Assembly (NCBI GenBank): GCA_963786985.1
Contig: CAWBBL010000020.1
Coordinates: 186,001 to 250,000, forward strand
Direction: 5' to 3'
Origin: Desertimonas sp963786985
Lineage (GTDB): Bacteria > Actinomycetota > Acidimicrobiia > Acidimicrobiales > Ilumatobacteraceae
Length of the DNA stretch: 64,000 nt
Translations under genes and position numbers: made by a program
The notes under the pieces: model-generated
What the model was told of the DNA's origin: nothing
Databases searched by the model: none
What the model saw: the letters and a program-made list of their open reading frames with translations, nothing else
Part shown: positions 33,889 to 42,737 of the stretch, in pieces
Position numbering within the stretch: the stretch's first letter is position 1
How the letters are laid out: every line of letters starts with the position of its first letter

Positions 33889-35829
33889 TCATGTCGTACC
33901 GTCCCTGGCGACGGCGGCAACCACCCTCAGGACGAGCACGGCGCCGAGGAGCAGGCCGCCGTAGCCGAACGCCTCGAACAGCCCGGTCTGCCCGGCGATC
34001 TGGGGCCCTTCGTCCGTCGAGGCGAGCAGCCAGGCGGACGTGGCGAGGAACGCCGTCCCGGCGAAGATGAGCAGGAGGCGGTTGGCCAGCGTGCGCACAA
34101 TCCGCCCGCCGTCCTCGTCGAGGATGCTGCGCACGCGCAGCTCGCCGCGTCCGGTCAGGGTGAGGATGCGGTCGACCCGCTCGGGCAAGCGGCGGAGGTG
34201 GGGGAGCATTGCCAGGAGCTCGTCGCGCACCAGCTCCCTGCGGTCGACCACGGGTCGATCCTCTTTGCGGTCGACGAGCTCCATCGCCGCAGCGACGAGC
34301 GCCAGGTCGGGGACCAGGGCGCGCAGTGTGCCGTCGACCGTGACGAGCGCTCGCGAGAGCAACACGACGTCGGTGGGTAGGCGCATGCCGAAGCGGGAGA
34401 GCGTGGCGACCAGCTCCTCGAAGACGGCAGGATCGACCGACGCGCCGGGCCGCACGTGGTCGGCCAACAGCCGAGCGATGGCGCGCTCCAGCTCGTCGGG
34501 CGACGTCGTGCCACTGAACTGGGCGACCCGTTCGACGCCGTCGCGGAGCAGGCTGACGTCGCGCCGGGCGAGGGCGATCATGATGTCGACGATGGCAGCC
34601 TGCTCGATCGGGTCCAGCCGTCCGACCGCGCCGAAGTCGATCAGACCGAGCCCGCCCCCGGCGAGGACGAACACGTTGCCCGGGTGAGGATCGGCGTGGA
34701 ACACGCCGATGCGGATGATCTGGTCGAGGGTGGCGCGCAACAGAACGTCGGCGAGGGCCTGACGGTCCACGGTGGTCTCCGGCAACCGACCGATGTCGGA
34801 GACGGTGACTCCTTCGAAACGCTCCTGGACGAGCACCCGCCTCGTCGAGAGGTCTCCGTACACGGCCGGGATCCGCACCGTCGAGTGTTCGCGCATCAGG
34901 GCGGCCATCTCGCGCATGGCGTCCGCTTCGTGACGGAAGTCGAGTTCGGTGAGCAGGCCCTTGGCAAACTGGGCGAGCAGTTCTCCCGAGCGGAGGCCCT
35001 GACCGAACGGGGTGCGCCGCTGGGCCATGTTGGCGAGGAGGGAGAGGGCGGCGAGATCGCGCTCCATCATCGCCTCGATGTCCGGGCGCTGCACCTTGAC
35101 CACTACCGACTCGCCCGACTGCAGACGGGCCTTGTACGTTTGGCCGATCGAGGCGGCGGCGAGGGGTTGCCAGTCGAACTCGGCGAAGACCTCGTCGACG
35201 GCCGTGCCCAGCTCCGCCTCGAGGACCTGGGCGATGCGCTCCTGGGACTCGGCAGGAACGCGGTTCTGCAGGTCGGCGAGGTCTCTGCAGACGTCGGGTG
35301 GTAGCAGGTCGACGCGTGTGGCGGCGATCTGACCGAGCTTGATGTACACACCGCCGGCTTGTTCGAGCACGCGCCGCAGGCGCACCCCGGGGGGGTCGAC
35401 GGTGCGCTCGGCCCGATCGGCGGTGGACAGGAACGGCCCGAACCCCTGCTGGCGGCAGAGGCGGACGAGCTCGCGGTAGCGACGCAGCACGGAGATGCGG
35501 CGGCGGATCGCCCGCATCGGGCGGGGGGTGACGACGAGACCGGCGCGCTCACCGAACGCCAACGTCCCCGGCCGGGCGAGGAGGTCGAGGATGACCGCCG
35601 CGGCCATCGTCGCCGGGATGCCGATCGCCACGAGGTGGACGGCCAGGCCGTCCGCGCCCCACTCCCAGTCGTTGATCCCGAGGGCGACGAGAACCGCAGC
35701 GCCCCAGCCGATCACCGCGGCGACGAGGCCGGTGACCCAGCCACGCCGGCCGCCCAGCAAGCGCAGCGACAGGATCGTCGTGACCACGGCGAGCACCGCG
35801 AGGCCGGGGTATCGCAGCACGCCCATCAT
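33889..35829 (-). CDS. ABC1/UbiB-family atypical kinase with membrane segments
   Basis: 646 residues. Two N-terminal helices (VLRYPGLAVLAVVTTILSL region and the next ~70 residues) precede an ABC1/UbiB fold: the KxGQ-type extension (VYIKLGQIAATR), Ala-rich loop AAASIGQTYKA, VVVKVQRP (Lys), FHADPHPGNVFVL and GLIDFGAVGRLD. Two C-terminal membrane helices follow (LLLIFAGTAFLATSAWLL and FGYGGLLLGAVLVLRVVAAV). UbiB proteins bind or extract isoprenoid lipids. The start is set at ATG 35829; an in-frame ATG is at 35826. Neighbours on both sides also carry kinase folds. Confidence 0.9.
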   Translation of the reverse strand: MMGVLRYPGLAVLAVVTTILSLRLLGGRRGWVTGLVAAVIGWGAAVLVALGINDWEWGADGLAVHLVAIGIPATMAAAVILDLLARPGTLAFGERAGLVVTPRPMRAIRRRISVLRRYRELVRLCRQQGFGPFLSTADRAERTVDPPGVRLRRVLEQAGGVYIKLGQIAATRVDLLPPDVCRDLADLQNRVPAESQERIAQVLEAELGTAVDEVFAEFDWQPLAAASIGQTYKARLQSGESVVVKVQRPDIEAMMERDLAALSLLANMAQRRTPFGQGLRSGELLAQFAKGLLTELDFRHEADAMREMAALMREHSTVRIPAVYGDLSTRRVLVQERFEGVTVSDIGRLPETTVDRQALADVLLRATLDQIIRIGVFHADPHPGNVFVLAGGGLGLIDFGAVGRLDPIEQAAIVDIMIALARRDVSLLRDGVERVAQFSGTTSPDELERAIARLLADHVRPGASVDPAVFEELVATLSRFGMRLPTDVVLLSRALVTVDGTLRALVPDLALVAAAMELVDRKEDRPVVDRRELVRDELLAMLPHLRRLPERVDRILTLTGRGELRVRSILDEDGGRIVRTLANRLLLIFAGTAFLATSAWLLASTDEGPQIAGQTGLFEAFGYGGLLLGAVLVLRVVAAVARDGTT

Positions 35830-35887
35830 CGACCACCGGTCTCGCGGCGACGGGTGGTCGACCGCCGACAGGGGAGCGGCGACGTCA

Positions 35888-38110
35888 TCACGTCTCGCCC
35901 ACACACGGTGGTGCTTCGACTCCGCAGAGACTGAGCCCGGTTCGACGCTCGACGAGGTCGACGAGCTCGTCGCGCGGCTGGAACGAGAGCGCGCTGTCGA
36001 GCTCGACGAGGAGCGACGCGCTGGCCGTGTCCTCGAGGTCGAAGTCGAACGTGACACACCCCTGCTCGAACAGGTACGTCCGCGTCGCCCGCACGTCGGG
36101 GGGCAGCTCCGTCGGCGCCTCGAACCGCCGGGCGCCGAGCTCCTCGCTGGGCACTTCGACAGCCGTTCCGACCTCACACGCCTGCGTCAACGTGACTTCG
36201 ACGCGCTGATCGGACGCCTGCAGCACGAAGTGGCTGTGTCCCCGTTCGACGATCACCTGGCCGACCTCCCAGCCGGCAGGGAACGAGGAGATGCACGGGA
36301 TCGACGGTGCCGTGGGCACCGACTGGGCCATCAGCATCATCACGTCGTTGGTGCCGCACGTCGGCTCGGCCTGATTCCGTCCTGGCCGCTGCGGGTCGTT
36401 GAGCGGCAGTTCCGCCGGGGTGAACATGGCGTACACGTTCTGGGCGAACAGGAACAGGCCGGCGAGCAGGGCGAGCGCGAGGGCGATTCGGCGCACACCC
36501 CAGCGTTGCAGAGAGATCGGTTGACGCTGAGGTGCGAGCCGACGGAACTGGGCGACGAGGTTGCGGCCGTCCTTCTTGAGCATTGTCCGCAGCTGCGTCG
36601 GGCTGGCGATACCGCGGGCGGCGGCGAAAGCCTCGGCGATCTCGTCCGGGGTGAAGTAGGTGAGGGCTCGCTGATAGACGCGTTCGGGGTCGGTGCGGAC
36701 GGCGAGCACGAGCATCATGTTGGCGAGGTCGACGGCCTCCCGCCACGGGGACGGGCGGACCTGAGCGAAGGCGACGTCGATGAGATAGAGGTGGCCGTCC
36801 TTGACGAGGAGGTTGGCGGGCTTGATGTCTCGATGGGCGATCCCGGCGTTCCACAGCTGACGCAGGAGGGCCAGCCCTTCGTCGATGATCTGGTCGTCGA
36901 CCTCGGCGTCGCCGATCTCGGTGGCACCGTCGAAGAACTCGGTGACGAGCAGGTACTCGCGGTCGGGGGTCAGCTCGACGATGCCCACCGACCGCGCCGT
37001 GGGCAGGCCGGCGTCGCCGAACAGGCGCATCGCGTAGTCCTCGTGCTGGATCAGCTGGCGCACTGACTTGAACGACCGCTCGTCCTCCAGGTTGCCGTAG
37101 AGGATCGTCCGGCCCAGCTTGTACCAGCGGTCGGCGCGCACGTGGTTCATCGCATAGAGCTTCCCGAACAGGTACGTGTCGGGATCACCGGCGATCTGCA
37201 GCCGCAGCGGTGTGGAGCCTCCGGATCCAGCCAGCCCGACGGGCTTGCTGTCGACGACAGTGAGCCCGAGCTGGTCTTGCACTGCCTGGCGGATCGCCGC
37301 CCCGCGGGGCCCTGTCACGTCGAGGTGGGCCGTCTTGCCGCGACGGTAGGCGACGGGGAAGAACTCGTTCGGCGTGAAGAAGCGGAACGCCAGAAGTGGG
37401 ATGACGACGCCGATCGCCACGGCGGTGAGGTCGTCGAACGGATGGTCGACGCCGAGGTACAGGCGGGCGAACACGACCAGGGCGACGACAGCGACGCCGA
37501 CGAACTTGGCGATCGTTCGCGCCCGCCCCGGCACCACGAGGGCATAGATCACCGCCACGGCCGTGAAGCTGACAATTGCTGCCGTCGCCGACGGCAGCGA
37601 GTAGCCCTCCCAACGCCCGATCTGGGTGATGTCGTAGGGCCGGGGTCGCGCGTAGATCCCGATCAGCCAGACTCCGATGATCTGGAGTACCCATGAGCTC
37701 GCCAGGTAGGTGAACAGATGGCGCCAGCGGCGGAACAGGATCATGGCGACGACGAGGCCAATTGCCACGATTGACATCGTCCATCCTGTTGCCGCTCGAT
37801 CGACCGCTCGCAGGATGTCACTCAGCCAGTCGGTGCGGGCGCGAGCGAAGGCGCGCGAGATGGAGGCGTCCACCCGATCGGTGACCCGCCGGGCCCACGC
37901 CGAGTGCACGGTGACGAACATCCACGCGAACAACACGACCGAGCAGGCGAGCCACACCTTTCCCGTCGTCCCGATCGTTCTCGGGAGTGGTGGCGGGGCA
38001 CCGGTTGGCCGCCGCCGCCGCCGTCCCCACCGTGCAGACGGCGGAACGTAGGTGACTGCCCCGTGGCCGTGGATCTCTGTCCTGACCGCCGGTCGCTCGC
38101 TCGTCGTCAT
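35888..38110 (-). CDS. PAP2 phosphatase fused to a Ser/Thr-kinase-like domain
   Basis: 740 residues. After a basic N-terminus, a PAP2-type lipid phosphatase bundle spans ~60-270 (the IYARPRP arginine motif, EGYSLPSATAA, RLYLGVDHPFDD). A kinase-like domain follows (~330-560) with LLVTEFFDGATE and catalytic loop HRDIKPANLLVKDGHLYLID, but DFG is replaced by DVA, so activity is uncertain. One helix (~605-625) and a Cys-containing extracytoplasmic domain end the protein. ATG 38110 overlaps the ProX-like stop (ATGA). The fusion suggests coupling of polyprenyl or phospholipid dephosphorylation to a kinase-fold sensor. Confidence 0.85.
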   Translation of the reverse strand: MTTSERPAVRTEIHGHGAVTYVPPSARWGRRRRRPTGAPPPLPRTIGTTGKVWLACSVVLFAWMFVTVHSAWARRVTDRVDASISRAFARARTDWLSDILRAVDRAATGWTMSIVAIGLVVAMILFRRWRHLFTYLASSWVLQIIGVWLIGIYARPRPYDITQIGRWEGYSLPSATAAIVSFTAVAVIYALVVPGRARTIAKFVGVAVVALVVFARLYLGVDHPFDDLTAVAIGVVIPLLAFRFFTPNEFFPVAYRRGKTAHLDVTGPRGAAIRQAVQDQLGLTVVDSKPVGLAGSGGSTPLRLQIAGDPDTYLFGKLYAMNHVRADRWYKLGRTILYGNLEDERSFKSVRQLIQHEDYAMRLFGDAGLPTARSVGIVELTPDREYLLVTEFFDGATEIGDAEVDDQIIDEGLALLRQLWNAGIAHRDIKPANLLVKDGHLYLIDVAFAQVRPSPWREAVDLANMMLVLAVRTDPERVYQRALTYFTPDEIAEAFAAARGIASPTQLRTMLKKDGRNLVAQFRRLAPQRQPISLQRWGVRRIALALALLAGLFLFAQNVYAMFTPAELPLNDPQRPGRNQAEPTCGTNDVMMLMAQSVPTAPSIPCISSFPAGWEVGQVIVERGHSHFVLQASDQRVEVTLTQACEVGTAVEVPSEELGARRFEAPTELPPDVRATRTYLFEQGCVTFDFDLEDTASASLLVELDSALSFQPRDELVDLVERRTGLSLCGVEAPPCVGET

Positions 38111-39030
38111 GCGAGCCCCTTGGTCTGCAGCCACGCCGTTGCGATCGCCGCGACATCGTCGACGCCTGGCGTCGCCGCATCGAGCGTGTTGAGCTGGCGG
38201 AGCGCGCCGGTGTCCAATTCGTGGGAGACCGCGTCGATGGCGCTGATGACATCGGCACCCCACCGTTCGACGATCGCCGCATTCACCAGCGGGGTGATGT
38301 TCTCGGCGGGCTGGAGATGTCGGTCATCCGTCAGCGCGACATAGTCGACGAGCTCCGGATCGGTGCTGAACAAGAGGGCGACATCGACGTCGCCGTTGCT
38401 GAGCGCTTGGTGGGTGACCGGCCCGCCGGCCTCGAGGGCAACGAAGTCGGCGAACTGCAACCCGTACACCTCACGGAGCCCGACCTGGCAGAGCTGGCGC
38501 GTGGCGCATTCTGCCGGACCGCCGAGGACGAGCTCGGACGCGACAGGCGCCAGATCACTGAGTGTGGTCAGGCCGTACCGGCGAGCCGTGTCCTCGCTGA
38601 CGACGAACGTGTTGACGTTCTCCGCCGGCGCCGCATCGAGGGCGGTGATGGTGCTTCCGGCGACGACACCCTCGAGTGCACGGTGGTTCGACGCCGGGTC
38701 GGAGTCGGGTGCGATGGCACCGGCGCTGAAGAACGCCACCGCCGTCCCGCCGTAGTCGGGCACGAACTCAATCAGTCCGGCGTGGAGCGCCGGGCCGACG
38801 AACTCGCGAGGACCGAGCCCGAATGCCCGCTGCACACCGAACCCGCGGTCCTCGAGTGCCTGGCTGTACAGCTCGGCGAGCAGCACGCTTTCAGGGAAGT
38901 CGAACGAGCCGACGGTGATCGTGTCGTCGGCGAGGACGTCAGCCGGCGCGGCGCGCCGAGCCTCGTGCCCGCACGCTGCGAGCGTGAGCAGTGCGGCGCC
39001 TGCGACGATCGCCGGACGTCTCCTCGCCAC
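38107..39030 (-). CDS. ProX/OpuAC-type substrate-binding lipoprotein
   Basis: 307 residues with an N-terminal signal and lipobox (ALLTLAACG). The mature part looks like glycine betaine/choline-binding proteins (ITVGSFDFPESVLLAELYSQ, then LIEFVPDYGGTAVAFF, then NAAIVERWGADVISAID). GTG 39030 is chosen because the ggaggg Shine-Dalgarno is 7 nt upstream; ATG 39105 would put the signal too far inside. No permease or ATPase gene accompanies it. It is instead the first gene of an operon with lipid-related kinases, so it may be an orphan receptor. Gap 39031-39160 holds the divergent promoters. Confidence 0.85.
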   Translation of the reverse strand: MARRRPAIVAGAALLTLAACGHEARRAAPADVLADDTITVGSFDFPESVLLAELYSQALEDRGFGVQRAFGLGPREFVGPALHAGLIEFVPDYGGTAVAFFSAGAIAPDSDPASNHRALEGVVAGSTITALDAAPAENVNTFVVSEDTARRYGLTTLSDLAPVASELVLGGPAECATRQLCQVGLREVYGLQFADFVALEAGGPVTHQALSNGDVDVALLFSTDPELVDYVALTDDRHLQPAENITPLVNAAIVERWGADVISAIDAVSHELDTGALRQLNTLDAATPGVDDVAAIATAWLQTKGLA

Positions 39031-39160
39031 GTCCACTCCCTCCAGCAACCGGGGCGACGGCGCTCCGGTCTGCGCTTCGCACACTACGCAATCGTCACCG
39101 TCCATCGTGCGGACCGCCCCAAGGCCCGTGGCGGGTGAATGACCGGCCTATCGTCACAAC

Positions 39161-39814
39161 GTGCAGCGCCGCGACTTGCTGATCGTCATCGCTGTCGGTC
39201 TCGTCATCCTCGTGGCGGGCGCGCTGGTGGCCGATGGTGGCAATGTCCCCGGGTGGGAGGAGAGCGTGTTCCATGGCATCAACGGGCTTCCGGACTGGCT
39301 CTACCCGATCGTGTGGCCGGGGAACCTGCTTGGCGCACTCGTCATCGTTCCGATCGTCGCAGTTCTCGCCGTCAGCGTGCGCCAGTACTGGCTCGCCGTT
39401 GCCATTGTGATCGCTGGCGTCGCCAAGCTCGTTTCCGAGCGCGTCGTCAAGGCGGTCGTCACGCGTGAGCGACCGGGTTCATCGATCGGCATGGATATCG
39501 AAACACGTGGCGACGTGAGCGTCAGCGGTGAGAGCTTCGTCTCCGGACACGCCATTCTCGTCGCCGCGGTTGCCACCGTCGTGGCGCCGTATGTCCCGCC
39601 GCGGGGCCGGATCGCCCTCGGTCTGGTCGTCGTGTTCGTGATGTTCGCCAGGGTCTACGTGGGCGCCCACAACCCGCTCGACGTGATTTGTGGTGCCGCC
39701 CTCGGAGTCGCCATCGGCGCGGCGATCAACCTCGCGCTCAGCGCCCCGCGCCGCTCACGTGTGGCGCAGCAGGAAGTCGACGATCTGCGGCCCGACGATC
39801 TCCGGGCGTTCTGA
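39161..39814 (+). CDS. PAP2-family phosphatase
   Basis: 217-residue integral membrane phosphatase with five to six helices. Catalytic motifs are KAVVTRERPG, SFVSGHAILVAA and RVYVGAHNPLD. It probably dephosphorylates undecaprenyl diphosphate or phosphatidic acid-type lipids. GTG start; TATCGT at 39149-39154 lies 6 nt upstream (possible leaderless -10). The last 20 codons overlap, on the opposite strand, the end of the alpha/beta hydrolase gene. Confidence 0.88.
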   Translation: MQRRDLLIVIAVGLVILVAGALVADGGNVPGWEESVFHGINGLPDWLYPIVWPGNLLGALVIVPIVAVLAVSVRQYWLAVAIVIAGVAKLVSERVVKAVVTRERPGSSIGMDIETRGDVSVSGESFVSGHAILVAAVATVVAPYVPPRGRIALGLVVVFVMFARVYVGAHNPLDVICGAALGVAIGAAINLALSAPRRSRVAQQEVDDLRPDDLRAF

Positions 39815-40522
39815 GTGCACGGCGTGCCCGGAGTGATTGACGATCAACCACTCCGCGTCGGGGATCTCCGACTTCATCACGACCATCTGCTCGGTGTTGG
39901 CGAACGGGTCGTTCTCCCCGGCGATCAGCAGCGTGGGGCTGCGGACTTGCCGCAGGTCGGCCAGCGTCCATGACGGGTTGAGCCGGTTGTTGTCGACGAT
40001 CTGGGCGATCAGCTCCTTCCAGAATCCGGGGTGCTTGCCATCGTCGTGGTCGCGGGCGAACTTGGCGGCGAGGTCTGGGTAGTTGCCCTCGATGACATCG
40101 GCGTCGATCGAGTTCACCTCGCCGAGTGTGCTCTCGTCGACGCAGTAGTTCGTCCCGATGAGCACGAGGGAGCGCACGGTGGCCGGCCGCCGCAGCGCCT
40201 GGTCGAGCGCCATGACACCGCCGTCGCTGATGCCGGCGAGGTGCACGGGACCGCGAGCGAGGTGTTCGATCAGGGCATTGAGGTCGTCGCCCAGCTGGGA
40301 GAACGTCTGCCACCCTGCCGGGTTGGTGGTTCGCCCGTGACCGCGATGATCGACGAGCACGAGGTGGAAGTGTTCGGCGAACGAGGCCGCCAATCCCGCC
40401 CAGCCGTACACGGCATCGGCGGCGATCCCCATCCCTCCGTGGAGCAGCACGAGAACCGGCGCGTCGGCCGGGCCCTGCTCGTCGTAGAACATCCGCATCG
40501 GCCCGACATCGACGTATCCCAT
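39755..40522 (-). CDS. Alpha/beta-fold hydrolase
   Basis: 255 residues. Core features are LVLLHGGMG (oxyanion region), nucleophile elbow GISDGG with Ser, acid residue in LIAGENDPFA and catalytic His in NHSGHAVHSERPE. It is similar to the 3-oxoadipate enol-lactonase/proline iminopeptidase superfamily, but the substrate is not assignable. Its 3' end overlaps the PAP2 gene by 60 nt tail to tail, an unusually long convergent overlap. Confidence 0.88.
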   Translation of the reverse strand: MGYVDVGPMRMFYDEQGPADAPVLVLLHGGMGIAADAVYGWAGLAASFAEHFHLVLVDHRGHGRTTNPAGWQTFSQLGDDLNALIEHLARGPVHLAGISDGGVMALDQALRRPATVRSLVLIGTNYCVDESTLGEVNSIDADVIEGNYPDLAAKFARDHDDGKHPGFWKELIAQIVDNNRLNPSWTLADLRQVRSPTLLIAGENDPFANTEQMVVMKSEIPDAEWLIVNHSGHAVHSERPEIVGPQIVDFLLRHT

Positions 40523-40564
40523 CGCGTCAGTCTGGTAGCCACCGGGCGGTGGTGCGGCCGGAGG

Positions 40565-41278
40565 TCAGCTGGACCAGCGGGTCTGGCCGAAGCGGTACCC
40601 GACCGAGCGCACGGTCTCGATCATGTAGGCGTGCTCCTCGCCGAGCTTGGCGCGCAGCCGGCGGACGTGGACGTCGACCGTGCGGGCCCCGCCGTAGTAC
40701 TCGTAGCCCCACACCCGGTTGAGCAGCACCTCGCGGGTGAACACCTTGCCGGGGTTCTGGGCGAGGAACTTGAGCAGCTCGTACTCCATGTAGGTGAGGT
40801 CGAGATGGTGCCCACCGATCGTCGCCTGGTACGTGGCGACGTTGAGCTGGAGCTCGCGGTACTCGACGACGTCGGGGGCCGGAGCCGCTCCGGTGCGCCA
40901 CAACAGATGGCGGATCCGGGCTTCCAACTCGGCGGGATGGAATGGCAGCAGGCAGAAGTCGTCGAACAGCTCGTCGCGGAGGTCGAGGTCGGCGATCTGC
41001 GCGCCGCCGATGAGGATCAACAGGTGCGCCGGCGGTCCGCCGGCGCCGTTCTTGCGCAGCGCCCGGATGAACGCCCACGCCGACGCCGAGTCGTCCGAGG
41101 CATCGACGATGACCCCGGCCCATCCCGCGGTCGGCTCGTGCTCGGCCGCCTCGGCGGCGCTGCTCACGGCCTTCCAGCGGTAGCCGCCGAGATCGAGCGT
41201 GCGCGCCAGTTCGGGGGAGACGGTCGTGGCGTAGACGGCGAGCAGGTCCGTCGGCAGTGGTTCGCCGGACATGCTCAC
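40565..41278 (-). CDS. glnR: GlnR-like OmpR-family orphan response regulator
   Basis: 237 residues with a receiver-like N-terminus (~10-120) and an OmpR winged helix at the C-terminus (LTYMEYELLKFLAQNPGKVF, then RTVDVHVRRLRAKLGEE, then IETVRSVGYRF). The receiver lacks the usual acidic pocket and only VDAS resembles the phosphoacceptor strand, as in actinobacterial GlnR. No histidine kinase is adjacent. The position beside GSI and GSII genes on the same strand supports nitrogen control. GTG 41278 is preferred because gaggag lies 6-7 nt upstream; ATG 41272 is the alternative. The symbol is from context plus architecture. Confidence 0.8.
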   Translation of the reverse strand: MSMSGEPLPTDLLAVYATTVSPELARTLDLGGYRWKAVSSAAEAAEHEPTAGWAGVIVDASDDSASAWAFIRALRKNGAGGPPAHLLILIGGAQIADLDLRDELFDDFCLLPFHPAELEARIRHLLWRTGAAPAPDVVEYRELQLNVATYQATIGGHHLDLTYMEYELLKFLAQNPGKVFTREVLLNRVWGYEYYGGARTVDVHVRRLRAKLGEEHAYMIETVRSVGYRFGQTRWSS

Positions 41279-41303
41279 GGGCGGCTCCTCACGACCTCGT
41301 CAC

Positions 41304-42650
41304 CTACAGCGCCGTCAGGTAGCGCTGGATCTCGAAGTCCGAGACGTGGGTCTTGTAGGCCTGCCATTCGCGCCACTTGTTGCGTAGGAACCATTCGAAG
41401 ATGTGGTCGCCGAGCGCCTCGTGGACGAGCTCGGACGTCTCCATGGCGTGCAACGCCTCGGCGAGCGACTGCGGTAGGCGGCCGATGTCGAGCTTGGCGA
41501 GCACGTCGTCTTCGATCTCGAAGAGGTTGGCGTCGGCCTCGGCCGGTAGCTCGTAGCCCTCGGCGACCCCGCGCATCCCGGCGGCGAGCATCAGGGCGAA
41601 GGCGAGGTAGGGGTTGCACGCCGGGTCCGGGGAGCGGTACTCGACGCGCGTTGCCGTGGGGTTGCCACGCTTGGCGATCGGCACACGGATCAGTCCGCTG
41701 CGGTTGTTGCGCGCCCACGAAACGTGGATCGGCGCCTCGAAGCCGGGAACCAGGCGCTTGTAGCTGTTGATCGTCTGGTTGGTGATCGCCGTGATCTCCG
41801 ACGCATGGCGCAGCAGCCCGGCCATGAACGCCTTGGCCGTCGCCGACAGGTTGTACGCGTCGTCCTCGTCGTAGAAGACGTTGCTGTCGCCGCGGAACAG
41901 CGACATGTGCGTGTGCATCCCCGAGCCCTGCACTCCTTGCAACGGCTTGGGCATGAACGTGGCGTGGACCCCCTGTGACGCGGCAACCTCGCGGACCACG
42001 AGGCGGAACGTCATCACGCTGTCGGCCATCGTCAGGGCATCGGTGTGCCGCAGGTCGATCTCCTGCTGGCTCGGAGCGTCCTCGTGGAAGCTGTACTCGA
42101 CCGGGATGCCCAGCGCCTCGAGCGTGCGGATCGTCTGCTTGCGCAGCGTCCCGGTGACGTCGTTGGTGGTCAGGTCGAAGAAGCTGGCGTCGTCGAGCGG
42201 CTGGGGCGGGACGCCCTTCTGCGGCGAGGCGAGGTAGAAGAACTCGATGTCCGGGGCGACGTAGAAGATCAGCCCCTCCTTGTGGGCCGCCTGCACGTGG
42301 CGCTTGAGCACGTGGCGGCAGTCGCCGCCGAACGGTGTGCCATCGAGGTTGTGGATGTCGCAGAAGATCCGCGCCTCGGGGGTCTTGGTGTCGCCGAAGG
42401 GCAGCAACTCGAACGTGTTCGGATCGGGGACGGCCAGCACGTCGGCTTCCTGGATCCGCGAGAAGCCCTCGATCGATGAGCCATCGAACGTCATCCCGTC
42501 GTCGAGGGCGTTCTCCAGTTCGGCCGGCGAGATCGCAAAGCTCTTGAGGTTGCCGAGGATGTCGGTGAACCACAGGCGCACGAGCCGCACACCGCGCTCC
42601 TCCACGCCGCGCATGATGTACTCACGCTGCTGGTCCTGGATCTCGCTCAT
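41304..42650 (-). CDS. glnA: Glutamine synthetase type I
   Basis: 448-residue GSI enzyme that condenses glutamate and ammonium with ATP. Signatures are MTFDGSSIEGFSRI, the glutamate-site HEDAPSQQEIDL, GSGMHTHMSLF, NRSGLIRVP and NPYLAFALMLAAG. The adenylylation-site Tyr motif (NLYDLP) of GSI-beta is absent, with ANLFEIEDD in its place, so it is an alpha-type enzyme. GAGACT is 7 nt before the ATG, a possible leaderless -10. It lies downstream of glnII with a large hairpin between them, and upstream of the GlnR-like gene. Confidence 0.93.
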   Translation of the reverse strand: MSEIQDQQREYIMRGVEERGVRLVRLWFTDILGNLKSFAISPAELENALDDGMTFDGSSIEGFSRIQEADVLAVPDPNTFELLPFGDTKTPEARIFCDIHNLDGTPFGGDCRHVLKRHVQAAHKEGLIFYVAPDIEFFYLASPQKGVPPQPLDDASFFDLTTNDVTGTLRKQTIRTLEALGIPVEYSFHEDAPSQQEIDLRHTDALTMADSVMTFRLVVREVAASQGVHATFMPKPLQGVQGSGMHTHMSLFRGDSNVFYDEDDAYNLSATAKAFMAGLLRHASEITAITNQTINSYKRLVPGFEAPIHVSWARNNRSGLIRVPIAKRGNPTATRVEYRSPDPACNPYLAFALMLAAGMRGVAEGYELPAEADANLFEIEDDVLAKLDIGRLPQSLAEALHAMETSELVHEALGDHIFEWFLRNKWREWQAYKTHVSDFEIQRYLTAL

Positions 42651-42686
42651 TGGTTCAAGTCTCGCAGCGTTCGGCCCGGTCCACGC

Positions 42687-42725
42687 GATGAGCGATGACA
42701 GTTCATACGCCCGTCATCGCTCATC
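42687..42725 (-). terminator. Perfect hairpin between glnII and glnA
   Basis: gatgagcgatgac (42687-42699) and gtcatcgctcatc (42713-42725) form a 13-bp stem with a 13-nt loop, 12 nt after the glnII stop and about 36 nt before the glnA start. No U-tract. It may terminate or attenuate read-through from glnII. Confidence 0.55.
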
Positions 42726-42737
42726 ACGCTCGACGAT

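Noticed and set aside
33840..33892. Upstream ATG of the MprF-like gene at 33892 as the annotated start
   Set aside because: It is out of frame with the main ORF as written. It becomes valid only if one extra base is removed, so the GTG at 33834 is listed and the alternative is noted.
31840..34380. Plus-strand open frame opposite the MprF-like gene
   Set aside because: Composition is charged and low complexity, with no domain or ribosome binding site, whereas the minus-strand product has membrane and kinase motifs.
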